64,000 nucleotides of DNA from Paenibacillus sp. N3.4 (GTDB taxonomy: Bacteria > Bacillota > Bacilli > Paenibacillales > NBRC-103111): the NCBI RefSeq assembly GCF_008017805.1, contig NZ_VRTT01000004.1, forward strand, positions 1 through 64,000. Direction: 5' to 3'. Below the pieces are notes generated by a model. It saw only the letters and a list, made by a program, of their open reading frames with translations, was not told the origin of the DNA and made no database searches. The translations under genes and the position numbers were made by a program. Of this stretch, positions 35,656-43,885 are shown piece by piece; the stretch's first letter is position 1, and each line of letters opens with the position of its first letter.

Positions 35656-35666
35656 ACATGAGTTCG
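35653..35666. promoter_or_regulatory. SOS (LexA) box 2
   Basis: CAAACATGAGTTCG, one mismatch in the left half. It sits between the two divergent promoters. Confidence 0.55.
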
Positions 35667-35675
35667 AGAAATGGA

Positions 35676-35704
35676 TTGACTCAAACGTATGTTCGTGTTA
35701 TTCT
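35676..35704 (+). promoter_or_regulatory. yneA promoter
   Basis: TTGACT, a 17-nt spacer and TATTCT. SOS box 3 fills most of the spacer. Confidence 0.7.
35682..35695. promoter_or_regulatory. SOS (LexA) box 3
   Basis: CAAACGTATGTTCG differs from the Bacillus consensus form CGAACGTATGTTCG at one base and lies between the yneA -35 and -10. Confidence 0.85.
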
Positions 35705-35710
35705 GAAAAC

Positions 35711-35724
35711 AGAACAAATGTTTG
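35711..35724. promoter_or_regulatory. SOS (LexA) box 4
   Basis: AGAACAAATGTTTG, near the yneA transcription start and 15 nt before its ATG. Confidence 0.7.
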
Positions 35725-35738
35725 GGAGATGATTATAC

Positions 35739-36137
35739 ATGTATATCGCTTATTCAAATACCAGCACTTCACACACACCTCAGAGATCTGCTAGCACATC
35801 CAAAGGGATGCTAACGTTTAATCTAACTAAAGCTGTTATTCGTTTTGTTATTGCAGCGGCTATTCTCGGTACTGTGTTTTCTTTTGGTGCTATGGTTCAA
35901 GCGTATGCAGGTGAAGGAGCGACAGCCTCGTCTATCAACGTGTCTCCTTCGAGTTCTTCTATAAACATTAAGACACATGAGCAAATTGTTATCCAACAAG
36001 GGGACACACTTTGGGATATAGCTTCCTCACATAAAAACAGGAACGAGGACATACGTTCTTATATACTTAAATTAAAGTCACTCAATCATATGACGAACAG
36101 CGCATTACAAGAAGGCCAAGTTTTATTACTTCCTTAA
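35739..36137 (+). CDS. yneA: SOS cell-division inhibitor YneA-like (LysM)
   Basis: A 132-aa protein with a polar N-terminus, one membrane helix (about 31-55) and a C-terminal LysM domain (about 83-131: IVIQQGDTLWDIASSH...GQVLLLP). This is the layout of YneA, which delays septation during DNA damage in Bacillus. It is divergent from lexA with SOS boxes in and near its promoter, so induction by DNA damage is expected. The N-terminal 25 residues are longer than in B. subtilis. The assignment rests on context plus domain order. Confidence 0.88.
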   Translation: MYIAYSNTSTSHTPQRSASTSKGMLTFNLTKAVIRFVIAAAILGTVFSFGAMVQAYAGEGATASSINVSPSSSSINIKTHEQIVIQQGDTLWDIASSHKNRNEDIRSYILKLKSLNHMTNSALQEGQVLLLP

Positions 36138-36171
36138 TTACGTATTTTAACATTCGCATATATGTATGAAC

Positions 36172-36203
36172 GAGGCCTGGGAACTCCCCTATGCCTCTTT
36201 TTC
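36172..36203 (+). terminator. Terminator after yneA
   Basis: GAGGC..GGG / CCC..GCCTC with a small internal loop, followed by TTTTTCG. Confidence 0.6.
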
Positions 36204-36278
36204 GTGCAACCTTGACAATCCCTTTGGGGGATGGCAAAGTAGTAATCATATTGAATTTTAACAGGGAGGACCATAAAT

Positions 36279-36461
36279 ATGAGTGAAGGCATGGATCAAC
36301 ATATTGAGCGTATTAATGAGCTTGCGCGTAAAGCCAAAACAATTGGCTTAACCGATGAGGAAATTGATGAACGCAACGAGCTTAGAAAGAAATATATTCA
36401 AGCATTTCGAGGCAATCTGAAAGTTCAACTTGATGCAATCAAGTTTACGGACGAGGAATAA
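36279..36461 (+). CDS. DUF896 family protein (YnzC-like)
   Basis: A 60-aa helical protein with RINELARKAKTIGLTDEEI and ERNELRKKYIQAFRGN, the signature of the YnzC/DUF896 family. In B. subtilis ynzC is in the lexA-yneA-yneB region, as here (yneB is not seen). SD GGGAGGA precedes the ATG. No biochemical role is established for the family. Confidence 0.9.
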   Translation: MSEGMDQHIERINELARKAKTIGLTDEEIDERNELRKKYIQAFRGNLKVQLDAIKFTDEE

Positions 36462-36502
36462 TTGCTTCTTTAAATAGAATCGACATTCAGAAGGGGAAAT
36501 GA

Positions 36503-37297
36503 ATGATGGCGTTGAAAGCTGTACTTTTTGATTTGGATGATACTCTATTATGGGATGATCGCAGTGTGAAAGAAGCATTCGAAGCCACTTGTGCTGAAGC
36601 TGCCAAACATGTTGAAGTAAATCCGGAGGAATTGGAAGCATCAGTTCGTAAGGAAGCGCGTGCGTTGTATGAAACTTTCGAACCATTTCCATTTACGAAA
36701 ATGATTGGAATTAATCCTTTTGAAGGTCTGTGGGCGAATTTTACTGAAGGAGAGAACGAGAACTTCCGTAAACTTGAGAAATTAGCACCCGAATACCGAA
36801 CAGAATCTTGGTCACGCGGGTTGCAGGCACTTGGGATCGAAGATCGTGAGCTTGGTTATAAATTAGGCGAACTCTTTGCTGCTGAACGACGCAAACGTCC
36901 CTATGTATATGAAGAAACGTTCCGAGTCTTGGATACATTGAAGGGTCATTATCAATTATTGCTCTTAACGAACGGTTCTCCTGATTTACAAAAGGAGAAA
37001 TTAGCGGGTGTTCCGAATATTGCTCCTTATTTTGATCATATTGTGATCTCGGGCGAATTCGGTGAGGGCAAACCAGCCGTATCCATTTTCAACCATGCAC
37101 TAGGCCTACTTGGCATAGAAGCTACTGAAGGAATTATGGTTGGAGATAAATTGACGACAGATATTCTTGGCTCGGGTAAGGTAGGTATGCGTAATATTTG
37201 GATCAATCATCATGGTCTCCAGAGTGGAGATGAAATTGTACCTGCCTATGAGGTTACACGTCTTCAAGAAATTTTGCCGATTATTCATAACGGATAG
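36503..37297 (+). CDS. HAD family hydrolase
   Basis: A 264-aa phosphatase-like protein with the four HAD motifs: DLDDTLLWDD (nucleophile Asp), LLLTNGSP, the Lys in GEGKPAVSIF and VGDKLTTDILGS. A helical cap lies between motifs I and II, so it is a class I cap type (YfnB/YjjG-like). AAGGGG stands 6 nt before ATG 36503; the adjacent ATG 36506 is equally possible. The substrate is probably a small phosphate ester or nucleotide, but is not identified. Confidence 0.9.
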   Translation: MMALKAVLFDLDDTLLWDDRSVKEAFEATCAEAAKHVEVNPEELEASVRKEARALYETFEPFPFTKMIGINPFEGLWANFTEGENENFRKLEKLAPEYRTESWSRGLQALGIEDRELGYKLGELFAAERRKRPYVYEETFRVLDTLKGHYQLLLLTNGSPDLQKEKLAGVPNIAPYFDHIVISGEFGEGKPAVSIFNHALGLLGIEATEGIMVGDKLTTDILGSGKVGMRNIWINHHGLQSGDEIVPAYEVTRLQEILPIIHNG

Positions 37298-37309
37298 ATC
37301 TAGAAAAGC

Positions 37310-37362
37310 AAAGCCCAACGGCTGTTCAGGACGCTAGTCCTGATGCCGATGGGCTTTTGTTT
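37310..37362. terminator. Bidirectional terminator between HAD and mtnD genes
   Basis: AAGCCCA..GGC..CAGGAC / GTCCTG..GCC..TGGGCTT with small internal loops; T-tracts on either side. Confidence 0.75.
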
Positions 37363-37376
37363 AAATAAGATAAAAG

Positions 37377-37919
37377 TTATGCTTTGATAAATTCCGGATC
37401 ATCGATGTTGTAAGCTACCCAACCATCTTTCTCAATGAAGAGACGAACGGCTACGATTTCGCGATTATCCATCAGTGTGAAGAAATGGTTCGTATTCTCA
37501 GGAACGGAAATGACATCGCCTGGTTCAAGTTCGACATCAAAATAACCGACTTCACCTTCGGACTTAATAATGAAAATGCCTTTACCGGATACGATTCCGC
37601 GAATTTCATCTTCGGTGTGCGTATGAACTTGCTCGAATTTCTTAAGCAGCTCTTCAATGTTAGGCGTTGCATCGGAAAGTGCGATGACATCCCAAATTTC
37701 ATAACCGCGTCTTGCCGCTAAATCTTTAATCTCATCCTCATACGTGCTGATGATTTGTGCTTTCTCTTCATCATTAAGAATAAATTTCTCGCGCAGAGCT
37801 TCAGGAAGCTTCGTTGGATCCCAGTGTTCGTAAACGACATTTTGACTATCCAAGAAGGCTTTGACCTGCTCTTCACCTTCAATACGCTCATTAGTACTGC
37901 GAATTCGTATTTGTGCCAT
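37377..37919 (-). CDS. mtnD: Acireductone dioxygenase
   Basis: A 180-aa cupin enzyme of the methionine salvage pathway that oxidises acireductone to the keto-acid precursor of methionine (Fe form) or to an off-pathway product (Ni form). The metal ligands His99, His101, Glu105 and His145 (VHTHTEDE and NTNHFF) fit the family. No other mtn gene lies beside it, but it is divergent from metH, so both neighbours serve methionine synthesis. Confidence 0.92.
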   Translation of the reverse strand: MAQIRIRSTNERIEGEEQVKAFLDSQNVVYEHWDPTKLPEALREKFILNDEEKAQIISTYEDEIKDLAARRGYEIWDVIALSDATPNIEELLKKFEQVHTHTEDEIRGIVSGKGIFIIKSEGEVGYFDVELEPGDVISVPENTNHFFTLMDNREIVAVRLFIEKDGWVAYNIDDPEFIKA

Positions 37920-37952
37920 GCTACATCCCTCTTTCTAAGTAAATATACATGT

Positions 37953-37981
37953 ATTATAGTTGAAAGAAGAGCGCCTGTCGA
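37953..37981 (-). promoter_or_regulatory. mtnD promoter
   Basis: On the minus strand TCGACA, a 17-nt spacer and a perfect TATAAT. No S-box riboswitch is visible between it and the gene. Confidence 0.65.
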
Positions 37982-38038
37982 TGGATATGAATAAGTTTTT
38001 CCGATAAATCCCATAGGAAATAATGATAATTCAAAATC

Positions 38039-38067
38039 TTTTCATAGAAGGCGGATTCTGTTACACT
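38039..38067 (+). promoter_or_regulatory. Possible metH promoter
   Basis: TTTTCA, a 17-nt spacer and TACACT. The leader to metH (about 60 nt) is too short for an S-box or cobalamin riboswitch. Confidence 0.4.
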
Positions 38068-38135
38068 AAATCTTAACATAATTTGTCGATTTTTTTATTA
38101 GATTGCTTCATGCCAAGTTGAGAGGGAGTCAAATC

Positions 38136-41100
38136 ATGACCAAGATACCAATAACAGAGCAGCTTAAGAAAAAAATTATGATCCTCGACGGTGCCATGGG
38201 TACTATGATTCAGCAAGAGAATCTAACAGCTGATGATTTCGGCAGCGATGATTTGGACGGTTGTAATGAAATTCTCGTTTTAACGCGACCGGATGTTATT
38301 AGTAAGATTCATGAGCAATATTTCGCGGCAGGGGCCGATATGATAGAAACGAATACATTTGGCTCGACCAGTGTCGTTTTGGCCGAGTATGACTTGCAGG
38401 ACCGCCATCGCGAATTGAATCTTGCCGCAGTTAAGTTGGCTGTTGATGCAGCAAATAAATTTTCAACTCCGGAATGGCCGCGTTATGTCATTGGTGCTAT
38501 GGGACCAACGACCAAAACATTGTCTGTCACAGGAGGAGTCACCTTCCAACAGCTTGAGGATAGTTATTATGAACAAGCTCTGGCGCTTGTAGAAGGTGGC
38601 GTTGATGCCCTTTTATTAGAAACCTCACAGGATACACTTAATGTAAAAGCAGGGAGTATCGGTATTCGTAGAGCTTATGAAGCGCTGGGTATCCAGCTGC
38701 CTATCATGATTTCTGGAACAATTGAACCGATGGGTACTACGCTGGCAGGACAAAATATTGAGTCTTTCTACATTTCCCTCGAGCACTTGAAACCTATTTC
38801 AATAGGACTCAACTGTGCGACAGGACCTGAGTTCATGCGGGATCATATTCGTACGCTTTCAGGCATTGCCGAGACAGCCATCAGTTGTTATCCGAATGCT
38901 GGACTGCCGGATGAAAATGGGCATTATCATGAATCACCGGAATCATTGGCTAAGAAAATGGCTGGTTTTGCTGAACAAGGTTGGTTAAATATTGCAGGTG
39001 GCTGCTGTGGAACGACACCAGACCATATTCGTGCCATGGCTGAGACGCTTGGGCAGTATAAACCTAGAACGGAATACGGTTCACATCCGCCTGCGGTCTC
39101 AGGAATTGAAACGGTATATATTGAGCCGGAAAACCGTCCCATCATGGTTGGTGAGCGGACGAATATTTCCGGATCACGGAAATTCAAACGCCTGATTAAA
39201 GAGGGCAAATTTGAAGAAGGTTCTGAAATTGCCCGTAATCAAGTGAAAAACGGGGCTCACGTAATTGACATCAATTTGCAGGATACAGATATCGACGAAG
39301 CATACGCCGTTGAAGAGTTTATGCAAGAAGTTGTAAAAAAAGTGAAAGTGCCATTGATGATTGACTCCACGTACGATCATATCATCGAACTCGGGCTGAA
39401 ATATTCGCAAGGGAAGGCTATCATTAACTCCATTAACTTGGAGGATGGTGAAACGAAATTTGAAGGGATTTTGCCGCTCATTCATCGTTATGGTGCGGCC
39501 GTTGTCTGTATCCTGATCGATGAACGTGGTCAAGCCGTTTCCCGTGAAGCGAAGCTTGAAGTGGCTACGCGTTCCTATGAGCTTTTGACTCAGAAGTATG
39601 GCATGAATCCGGAGGATATTATTTTTGATCCGAACATGTTCCCAGTCGGTTCAGGGGATCCCCAGTATATCGGTTCTGCGGTAGAGACTCTTGAAGGCAT
39701 TAAGATGATCAAAGAAAAGTTTCCAGCGGCCAAAACGATTTTGGGTTTAAGTAATATTTCGTTCGGTTTGCCTGATGCTGGCCGCGAAGTGCTGAACTCG
39801 GTTTATTTGTACCATTGCACAAAGGCTGGGCTTGATTACGCGATTGTAAATACTGAAAAGCTGGAGCGTTATGCTTCCATTCCAGATACAGAACGACAAT
39901 TAGCGGAAGATCTTATTTACAATACGAATGATCAAACCTTAGCTGATTTCGTAGCGCATTTCCGTGAGAAAAAGGTGGAGAAGAAGGAGAAGATTTCGAA
40001 CCTCAGCCTGGAAGAAAGGCTTGGTTCTTATGTGGTAGAAGGCACGAAGGAAGGCTTGATACCCGATCTTGAGATTGCGCTGCAAACTTATTCCCCACTT
40101 GAAGTGATTAATGGACCTCTTATGAGGGGGATGGAAGAAGTAGGTCGTTTGTTCAATGGAAATGAACTGATTGTTGCTGAGGTTCTTCAAAGCGCTGAGG
40201 TTATGAAAGCTTCGGTTAATTACCTTGAGCCATTCATGGAGAAGTCGGAAACGGCTGTTAAAGGGAAGATTATCCTGGCAACAGTGAAAGGTGACGTTCA
40301 TGACATCGGGAAAAATCTGGTCGAAATTATTCTTTCGAACAACGGCTATAAAATCGTCAACTTAGGCATCAAAGTACCGCCCGAACAAATTATTGAAGCA
40401 TTCCGCAGAGAACAGGCAGATGTGATCGGTTTATCTGGGTTGCTCGTGAAATCTGCGCAGCAGATGGTCATTACAGCGCAGGATTTACGAACCGCAGGTG
40501 TAGATGTGCCAATTATGGTTGGCGGCGCGGCGTTAACCCGCAAATTCACAAAGACACGTATCCAACCTGAGTACGAAGGTGTCGTCCTTTATGCGAAGGA
40601 TGCGATGGACGGTCTGGATATTGCGAACCGACTGAGTGACCCTGAGCAGCGGAAACGCCTCATTCAGGAACTTAGAGAAAGCTTAGAATCTGATGTGATG
40701 GAAACCGGTAAAAAGGAAGAGACAATGCCTAAATTAACTCGCGTGAGTTCATCTGCAGTTTCTAAGGATTTGCCTGTGCAAGTACCTCAGGATGTAGACC
40801 GTCATGTTATGCGAGATTATCCGATTAGCCATCTGATGCCATATGTCAACATGCAAATGCTGCTTGGTCATCATCTTGGCTTAAAAGGCAAGGTTGAGCA
40901 GCTTCTGGGCGATAAAGATCCAAAAGCGCTCCAACTCAAAGATACTGTGGACACTATCCTGCACGCGGCGCAAAAAGATGGGATCATTAAAGCGCACGGG
41001 GTGTATCGTTTCTTCCCTGCCCAATCCAGCGGCAACGATGTAATTGTATATGATCCACAGGATCCTAGTAAGGTTTTAGAAACGTTCTCCTTCCCGCGGC

Positions 41101-41573
41101 AGGACAAAGAGCCCTATCTTTGTTTAGCTGACTTCCTGAAATCCGTAGAAAGCGGAGAGATGGATTATGTAGGCTTCCTACTCGTCACCGCGGGGCATGA
41201 TATTAATGATCTGGCCAAAGAATGGCGTGATAAAGGAGATTACTTGAAATCCCATGCCTTGCAAGCGACTGCGCTTGAAGTAGCAGAAGGTTTTGCCGAA
41301 AGAATCCATCACATTATGCGCGATGTATGGGGAATCGCCGACAGAACGGATATGACGATGCAGGAACGATTCGGGGCCAAATATATCGGACAACGCTTCT
41401 CCTTTGGGTATCCGGCATGTCCAAGTCTGGATGACCAAGCGAAGCTGTTCAACTTGCTTAGACCTGAGGATATCGGTGTTGAACTGACAGAGTCGTTCAT
41501 GATGGAACCGGAAGCTTCGGTTTCCGCGATGGTATTCGCTCATAAGGAAGCACGCTATTTTAACGTTGGTTAA
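38136..41573 (+). CDS. metH: Cobalamin-dependent methionine synthase MetH
   Basis: A 1145-aa four-module enzyme that methylates homocysteine from methyltetrahydrofolate through methylcobalamin. In order: homocysteine domain with Zn ligands Cys~227, Cys290 and Cys291 (GGCCGT); pterin domain (VGERTNISGSRKF onward); helical cap; B12 domain with DVHDIGKN, His722 being the lower axial ligand; and the SAM-dependent reactivation domain to the C-terminus (RFSFGYPACPSL). The frame is open from 38103, but GAGGGAG is 7 nt before ATG 38136. The size is slightly below E. coli MetH. Confidence 0.96.
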   Translation: MTKIPITEQLKKKIMILDGAMGTMIQQENLTADDFGSDDLDGCNEILVLTRPDVISKIHEQYFAAGADMIETNTFGSTSVVLAEYDLQDRHRELNLAAVKLAVDAANKFSTPEWPRYVIGAMGPTTKTLSVTGGVTFQQLEDSYYEQALALVEGGVDALLLETSQDTLNVKAGSIGIRRAYEALGIQLPIMISGTIEPMGTTLAGQNIESFYISLEHLKPISIGLNCATGPEFMRDHIRTLSGIAETAISCYPNAGLPDENGHYHESPESLAKKMAGFAEQGWLNIAGGCCGTTPDHIRAMAETLGQYKPRTEYGSHPPAVSGIETVYIEPENRPIMVGERTNISGSRKFKRLIKEGKFEEGSEIARNQVKNGAHVIDINLQDTDIDEAYAVEEFMQEVVKKVKVPLMIDSTYDHIIELGLKYSQGKAIINSINLEDGETKFEGILPLIHRYGAAVVCILIDERGQAVSREAKLEVATRSYELLTQKYGMNPEDIIFDPNMFPVGSGDPQYIGSAVETLEGIKMIKEKFPAAKTILGLSNISFGLPDAGREVLNSVYLYHCTKAGLDYAIVNTEKLERYASIPDTERQLAEDLIYNTNDQTLADFVAHFREKKVEKKEKISNLSLEERLGSYVVEGTKEGLIPDLEIALQTYSPLEVINGPLMRGMEEVGRLFNGNELIVAEVLQSAEVMKASVNYLEPFMEKSETAVKGKIILATVKGDVHDIGKNLVEIILSNNGYKIVNLGIKVPPEQIIEAFRREQADVIGLSGLLVKSAQQMVITAQDLRTAGVDVPIMVGGAALTRKFTKTRIQPEYEGVVLYAKDAMDGLDIANRLSDPEQRKRLIQELRESLESDVMETGKKEETMPKLTRVSSSAVSKDLPVQVPQDVDRHVMRDYPISHLMPYVNMQMLLGHHLGLKGKVEQLLGDKDPKALQLKDTVDTILHAAQKDGIIKAHGVYRFFPAQSSGNDVIVYDPQDPSKVLETFSFPRQDKEPYLCLADFLKSVESGEMDYVGFLLVTAGHDINDLAKEWRDKGDYLKSHALQATALEVAEGFAERIHHIMRDVWGIADRTDMTMQERFGAKYIGQRFSFGYPACPSLDDQAKLFNLLRPEDIGVELTESFMMEPEASVSAMVFAHKEARYFNVG

Positions 41574-41588
41574 GGATTTGAAGATGGA

Positions 41589-41641
41589 AGCGAGGCAGCA
41601 TGTCGAACATTCCTGTTCAACAGCTTCCTCGCTTTTTTTGT
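41589..41641 (+). terminator. Terminator after metH
   Basis: Stem AAGCGAGG..GC..GAACA / TGTTC..GC..CCTCGCTT, then TTTTTTG. Confidence 0.8.
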
Positions 41642-41742
41642 GTATTTGGCTTTAATTGACTTCTGGCATAAATTGCATTAGCATTTTGAGCGAAGAGATT
41701 GTATCTGAGAATGAGAATTACCCATAGATGGGAGTATAGAAA

Positions 41743-42672
41743 GTGGACATATATTTTTTAGGTACGGGAGCAGGAATGCCGTCCAAACAGCGTAATGTGA
41801 CTTCGATTGCTTTAAACCTTTTGGACGAGAGAGGAACTTATTGGCTGTTTGATTGTGGAGAGGGCACTCAGCAACAGATTTTGAATTCGCCTGTTAAGTT
41901 AGGCCGAACAGAAAAACTATTTATCACACATTTGCATGGAGATCATTTGTATGGCCTGCCTGGGTTGCTTACAAGTCGTTCTTATTTAGGCGGTGATACG
42001 CCGTTAACTTTGTATGGGCCTGTTGGTCTGAAGAGCTTTGTAGACACGGCACTAGCTGTCAGCGGCGCGCATTTGACTTATACACTGCAAATTGTAGAGA
42101 TCGAAGATGAAGGCTTATTGTTTGAAGATGAGACCTTTCGAGTTGAAACAGCGCGTCTAGAGCATCGAATCGAATGTTTTGGCTATAGAGTAATTGAAAA
42201 GGATCAACCTGGGAAACTGATGCAGGAAAAATTATTCGAGATTGGCGTACCAGCGGGGCCTGTTTATGGCAAGCTCAAGCTAGGGGAAACGGTACAATTG
42301 GCGGATGGCCGCATCCTTCATGGCCCTGATTTCGTTGGAGCCCCTATACCTGGGCGTATTGTTGTGATTTTGGGCGATACACGCTACTGCAGCGGTGCCA
42401 AACACTTGGCTCAGGGAGCCGATGTATTAGTGCATGAGGCAACGTTTGGCATGGACAAGCAGGAGCTTGCGTATTCTTTCGATCATGCAACGTCACATGA
42501 CGCGGCTCGCACAGCAGAGGAATCACAAGCGAATTTATTGATTCTAACGCATATCAGCTCTCGTTATCAGGGCGAAGCGATTAATGTTCTGCTGCAGGAA
42601 GCTCAGGCTATTCATCCCAATACCTATATCGCCAAAGATTTCTGGAGCATCGAAGTTCCGCGCAAAGCGTAA
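41743..42672 (+). CDS. rnz: Ribonuclease Z
   Basis: A 309-aa metallo-beta-lactamase-fold endonuclease that trims tRNA 3' trailers. The zinc motif is His63-x-His65-x-Asp67-His68 (THLHGDH), the same numbering as in B. subtilis RNase Z. The exosite arm region (GVPAGPVYGKLKLGETV) and later ligands (LGDTRYCS, EATFG, LTHISSRY) are present. Starts at GTG 41743, 8 nt after GGGAG. Confidence 0.95.
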   Translation: MDIYFLGTGAGMPSKQRNVTSIALNLLDERGTYWLFDCGEGTQQQILNSPVKLGRTEKLFITHLHGDHLYGLPGLLTSRSYLGGDTPLTLYGPVGLKSFVDTALAVSGAHLTYTLQIVEIEDEGLLFEDETFRVETARLEHRIECFGYRVIEKDQPGKLMQEKLFEIGVPAGPVYGKLKLGETVQLADGRILHGPDFVGAPIPGRIVVILGDTRYCSGAKHLAQGADVLVHEATFGMDKQELAYSFDHATSHDAARTAEESQANLLILTHISSRYQGEAINVLLQEAQAIHPNTYIAKDFWSIEVPRKA

Positions 42673-42770
42673 AATCAGACAATAGGGAAGGCAAGCGCGT
42701 TGTCCGAAAGTAGTGAAACGAAGGAATCGCTCATACACTAACCAAAAGATTGCCAATCCGAGGTGAAGGT

Positions 42771-42887
42771 ATGGGGATTACGCTTGCGGAAGTGCTGCTT
42801 TCAATATTCATGTCGACGGTATTTTATATCCTGTTGAGAGAAATGATACATGCTTTCAAAGACCAGGATAAGGGAATTGACAGCTGA
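42771..42887 (+). CDS. 38-aa prepilin-like micro-protein
   Basis: A short frame with SD GAGGTGA 4 nt before the ATG. The sequence begins MGITLAEVLLSIFMSTVFYI: Gly followed by a 20-residue hydrophobic helix with Glu at the fifth position after the Gly, as at a prepilin peptidase site. A charged tail (HAFKDQDKGIDS) follows, and a terminator hairpin stands 31 nt downstream. There is no globular domain. It could be a mini-pilin-like peptide or simply a small membrane protein with a chance match; no family recognised. Confidence 0.5.
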   Translation: MGITLAEVLLSIFMSTVFYILLREMIHAFKDQDKGIDS

Positions 42888-42918
42888 TTCGTATTTTAAA
42901 AGTTTTTTTGTTTAAAAT

Positions 42919-42966
42919 GAGCCTGCACCTGCCGCTTAACGGCAGAGTGATCAGGCTTATTTTAGT
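42919..42966 (+). terminator. Terminator after the 38-aa gene
   Basis: GAGCCTG..CTGCCG / CGGCAG..CAGGCTT, then ATTTTAG. Confidence 0.65.
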
Positions 42967-43093
42967 TGTCACAACGTAAATTTTAGTTTCGAATTTTTGT
43001 AATATTACAAAATCTTAATAACGCGAAAACGAACGCTTAATAAACCTCTGTTAACCTTGAGTTAGTAGACTCCAGTAGAAAGGCGTGAGGAAG

Positions 43094-43867
43094 ATGAATG
43101 GTATCCTTCTGAATACGGCTCCCCAGCATGCTAAGTTGACTGTTAAGCTTGCGAGCAGCGAACAAGAAATTGAACAGGCTATGCGGCTGAGGTATCAAGT
43201 GTTTGTAGAGGAAGAGAAGAACATGCGTATGTTAAATGAGGATGGTCTTGAAAGAGATGCCTATGATGCGTACTGTGATCATCTGATCGTGAAGGATATG
43301 GATACCGATCAAATTATTGGGACTTACCGCCTGCTTCCTGGAGACCGTGCTTTGAGCGGAATCGGATTTTACTCAGAAACGGAATTTGATTTAACAGCTA
43401 TTACGGAATTAAAAAAGGAAACATTGGAGCTGGGACGCAGCTGCATCGCTCCCGAATACCGCGGCAGCAAAGCCATCCAGATGTTATGGGAAGGCATAGC
43501 CAGCTATATCACGGAGCATAATTTTACACATTTGATTGGCTGTGCGAGCGTTCATATGCAATCACTTGAAGACTTGAACCTCATTTATTCCATGCTTCGT
43601 CAAAAGCAAGTCATTACGGATCGTTTCGGCATACAGCCATTGTCTACACATCGTATTCCAGGTCTTTCCTTATTGGATATCGATGCCAATGATAAAGAAC
43701 TGTTTCGCAAGCTGCCTCCTCTTATGAAGGGTTACCAATGGCTGGGAGCTGAAATCGGCGGAGATCCGGCTTATGATGAGTTGTTTGGAACCGTCGATTT
43801 CTTCATTATTTTGCAAAAAGACCGTGTGACACGTCGTTATAAACGTCATTTCCTGACTACATCGTAG
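43094..43867 (+). CDS. GNAT-type N-acyltransferase, OlsB-like
   Basis: A 257-aa acyltransferase resembling ornithine-N-acyltransferase OlsB and long-chain N-acyl amino acid synthases. Matching parts are RLRYQVFVEEE, YDAYCDHLIVKD, IGTYRLLPGD, LELGRSCIAPEYR and IGCASV. OlsB makes lyso-ornithine lipid from acyl-ACP. ATG 43094 is preferred over GTG 43085 on SD spacing (AAAGG 10 nt upstream), but both are possible. The next gene encodes a lysophospholipid acyltransferase-like protein 18 nt on, the pairing expected for a two-step aminolipid pathway. The acceptor amino acid is not proven. Confidence 0.75.
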   Translation: MNGILLNTAPQHAKLTVKLASSEQEIEQAMRLRYQVFVEEEKNMRMLNEDGLERDAYDAYCDHLIVKDMDTDQIIGTYRLLPGDRALSGIGFYSETEFDLTAITELKKETLELGRSCIAPEYRGSKAIQMLWEGIASYITEHNFTHLIGCASVHMQSLEDLNLIYSMLRQKQVITDRFGIQPLSTHRIPGLSLLDIDANDKELFRKLPPLMKGYQWLGAEIGGDPAYDELFGTVDFFIILQKDRVTRRYKRHFLTTS

Positions 43868-43885
43868 GAAAAGGAGGATCTTGAC

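Noticed and set aside
37920-38135. Possible riboswitch in the mtnD-metH gap
   Set aside because: No S-box, T-box or B12-box motif and no leader terminator could be seen.
41680-41735. TGAGAATGAGAATTA before rnz as a Fur box
   Set aside because: The right half does not form the ATTATCA inverted repeat.
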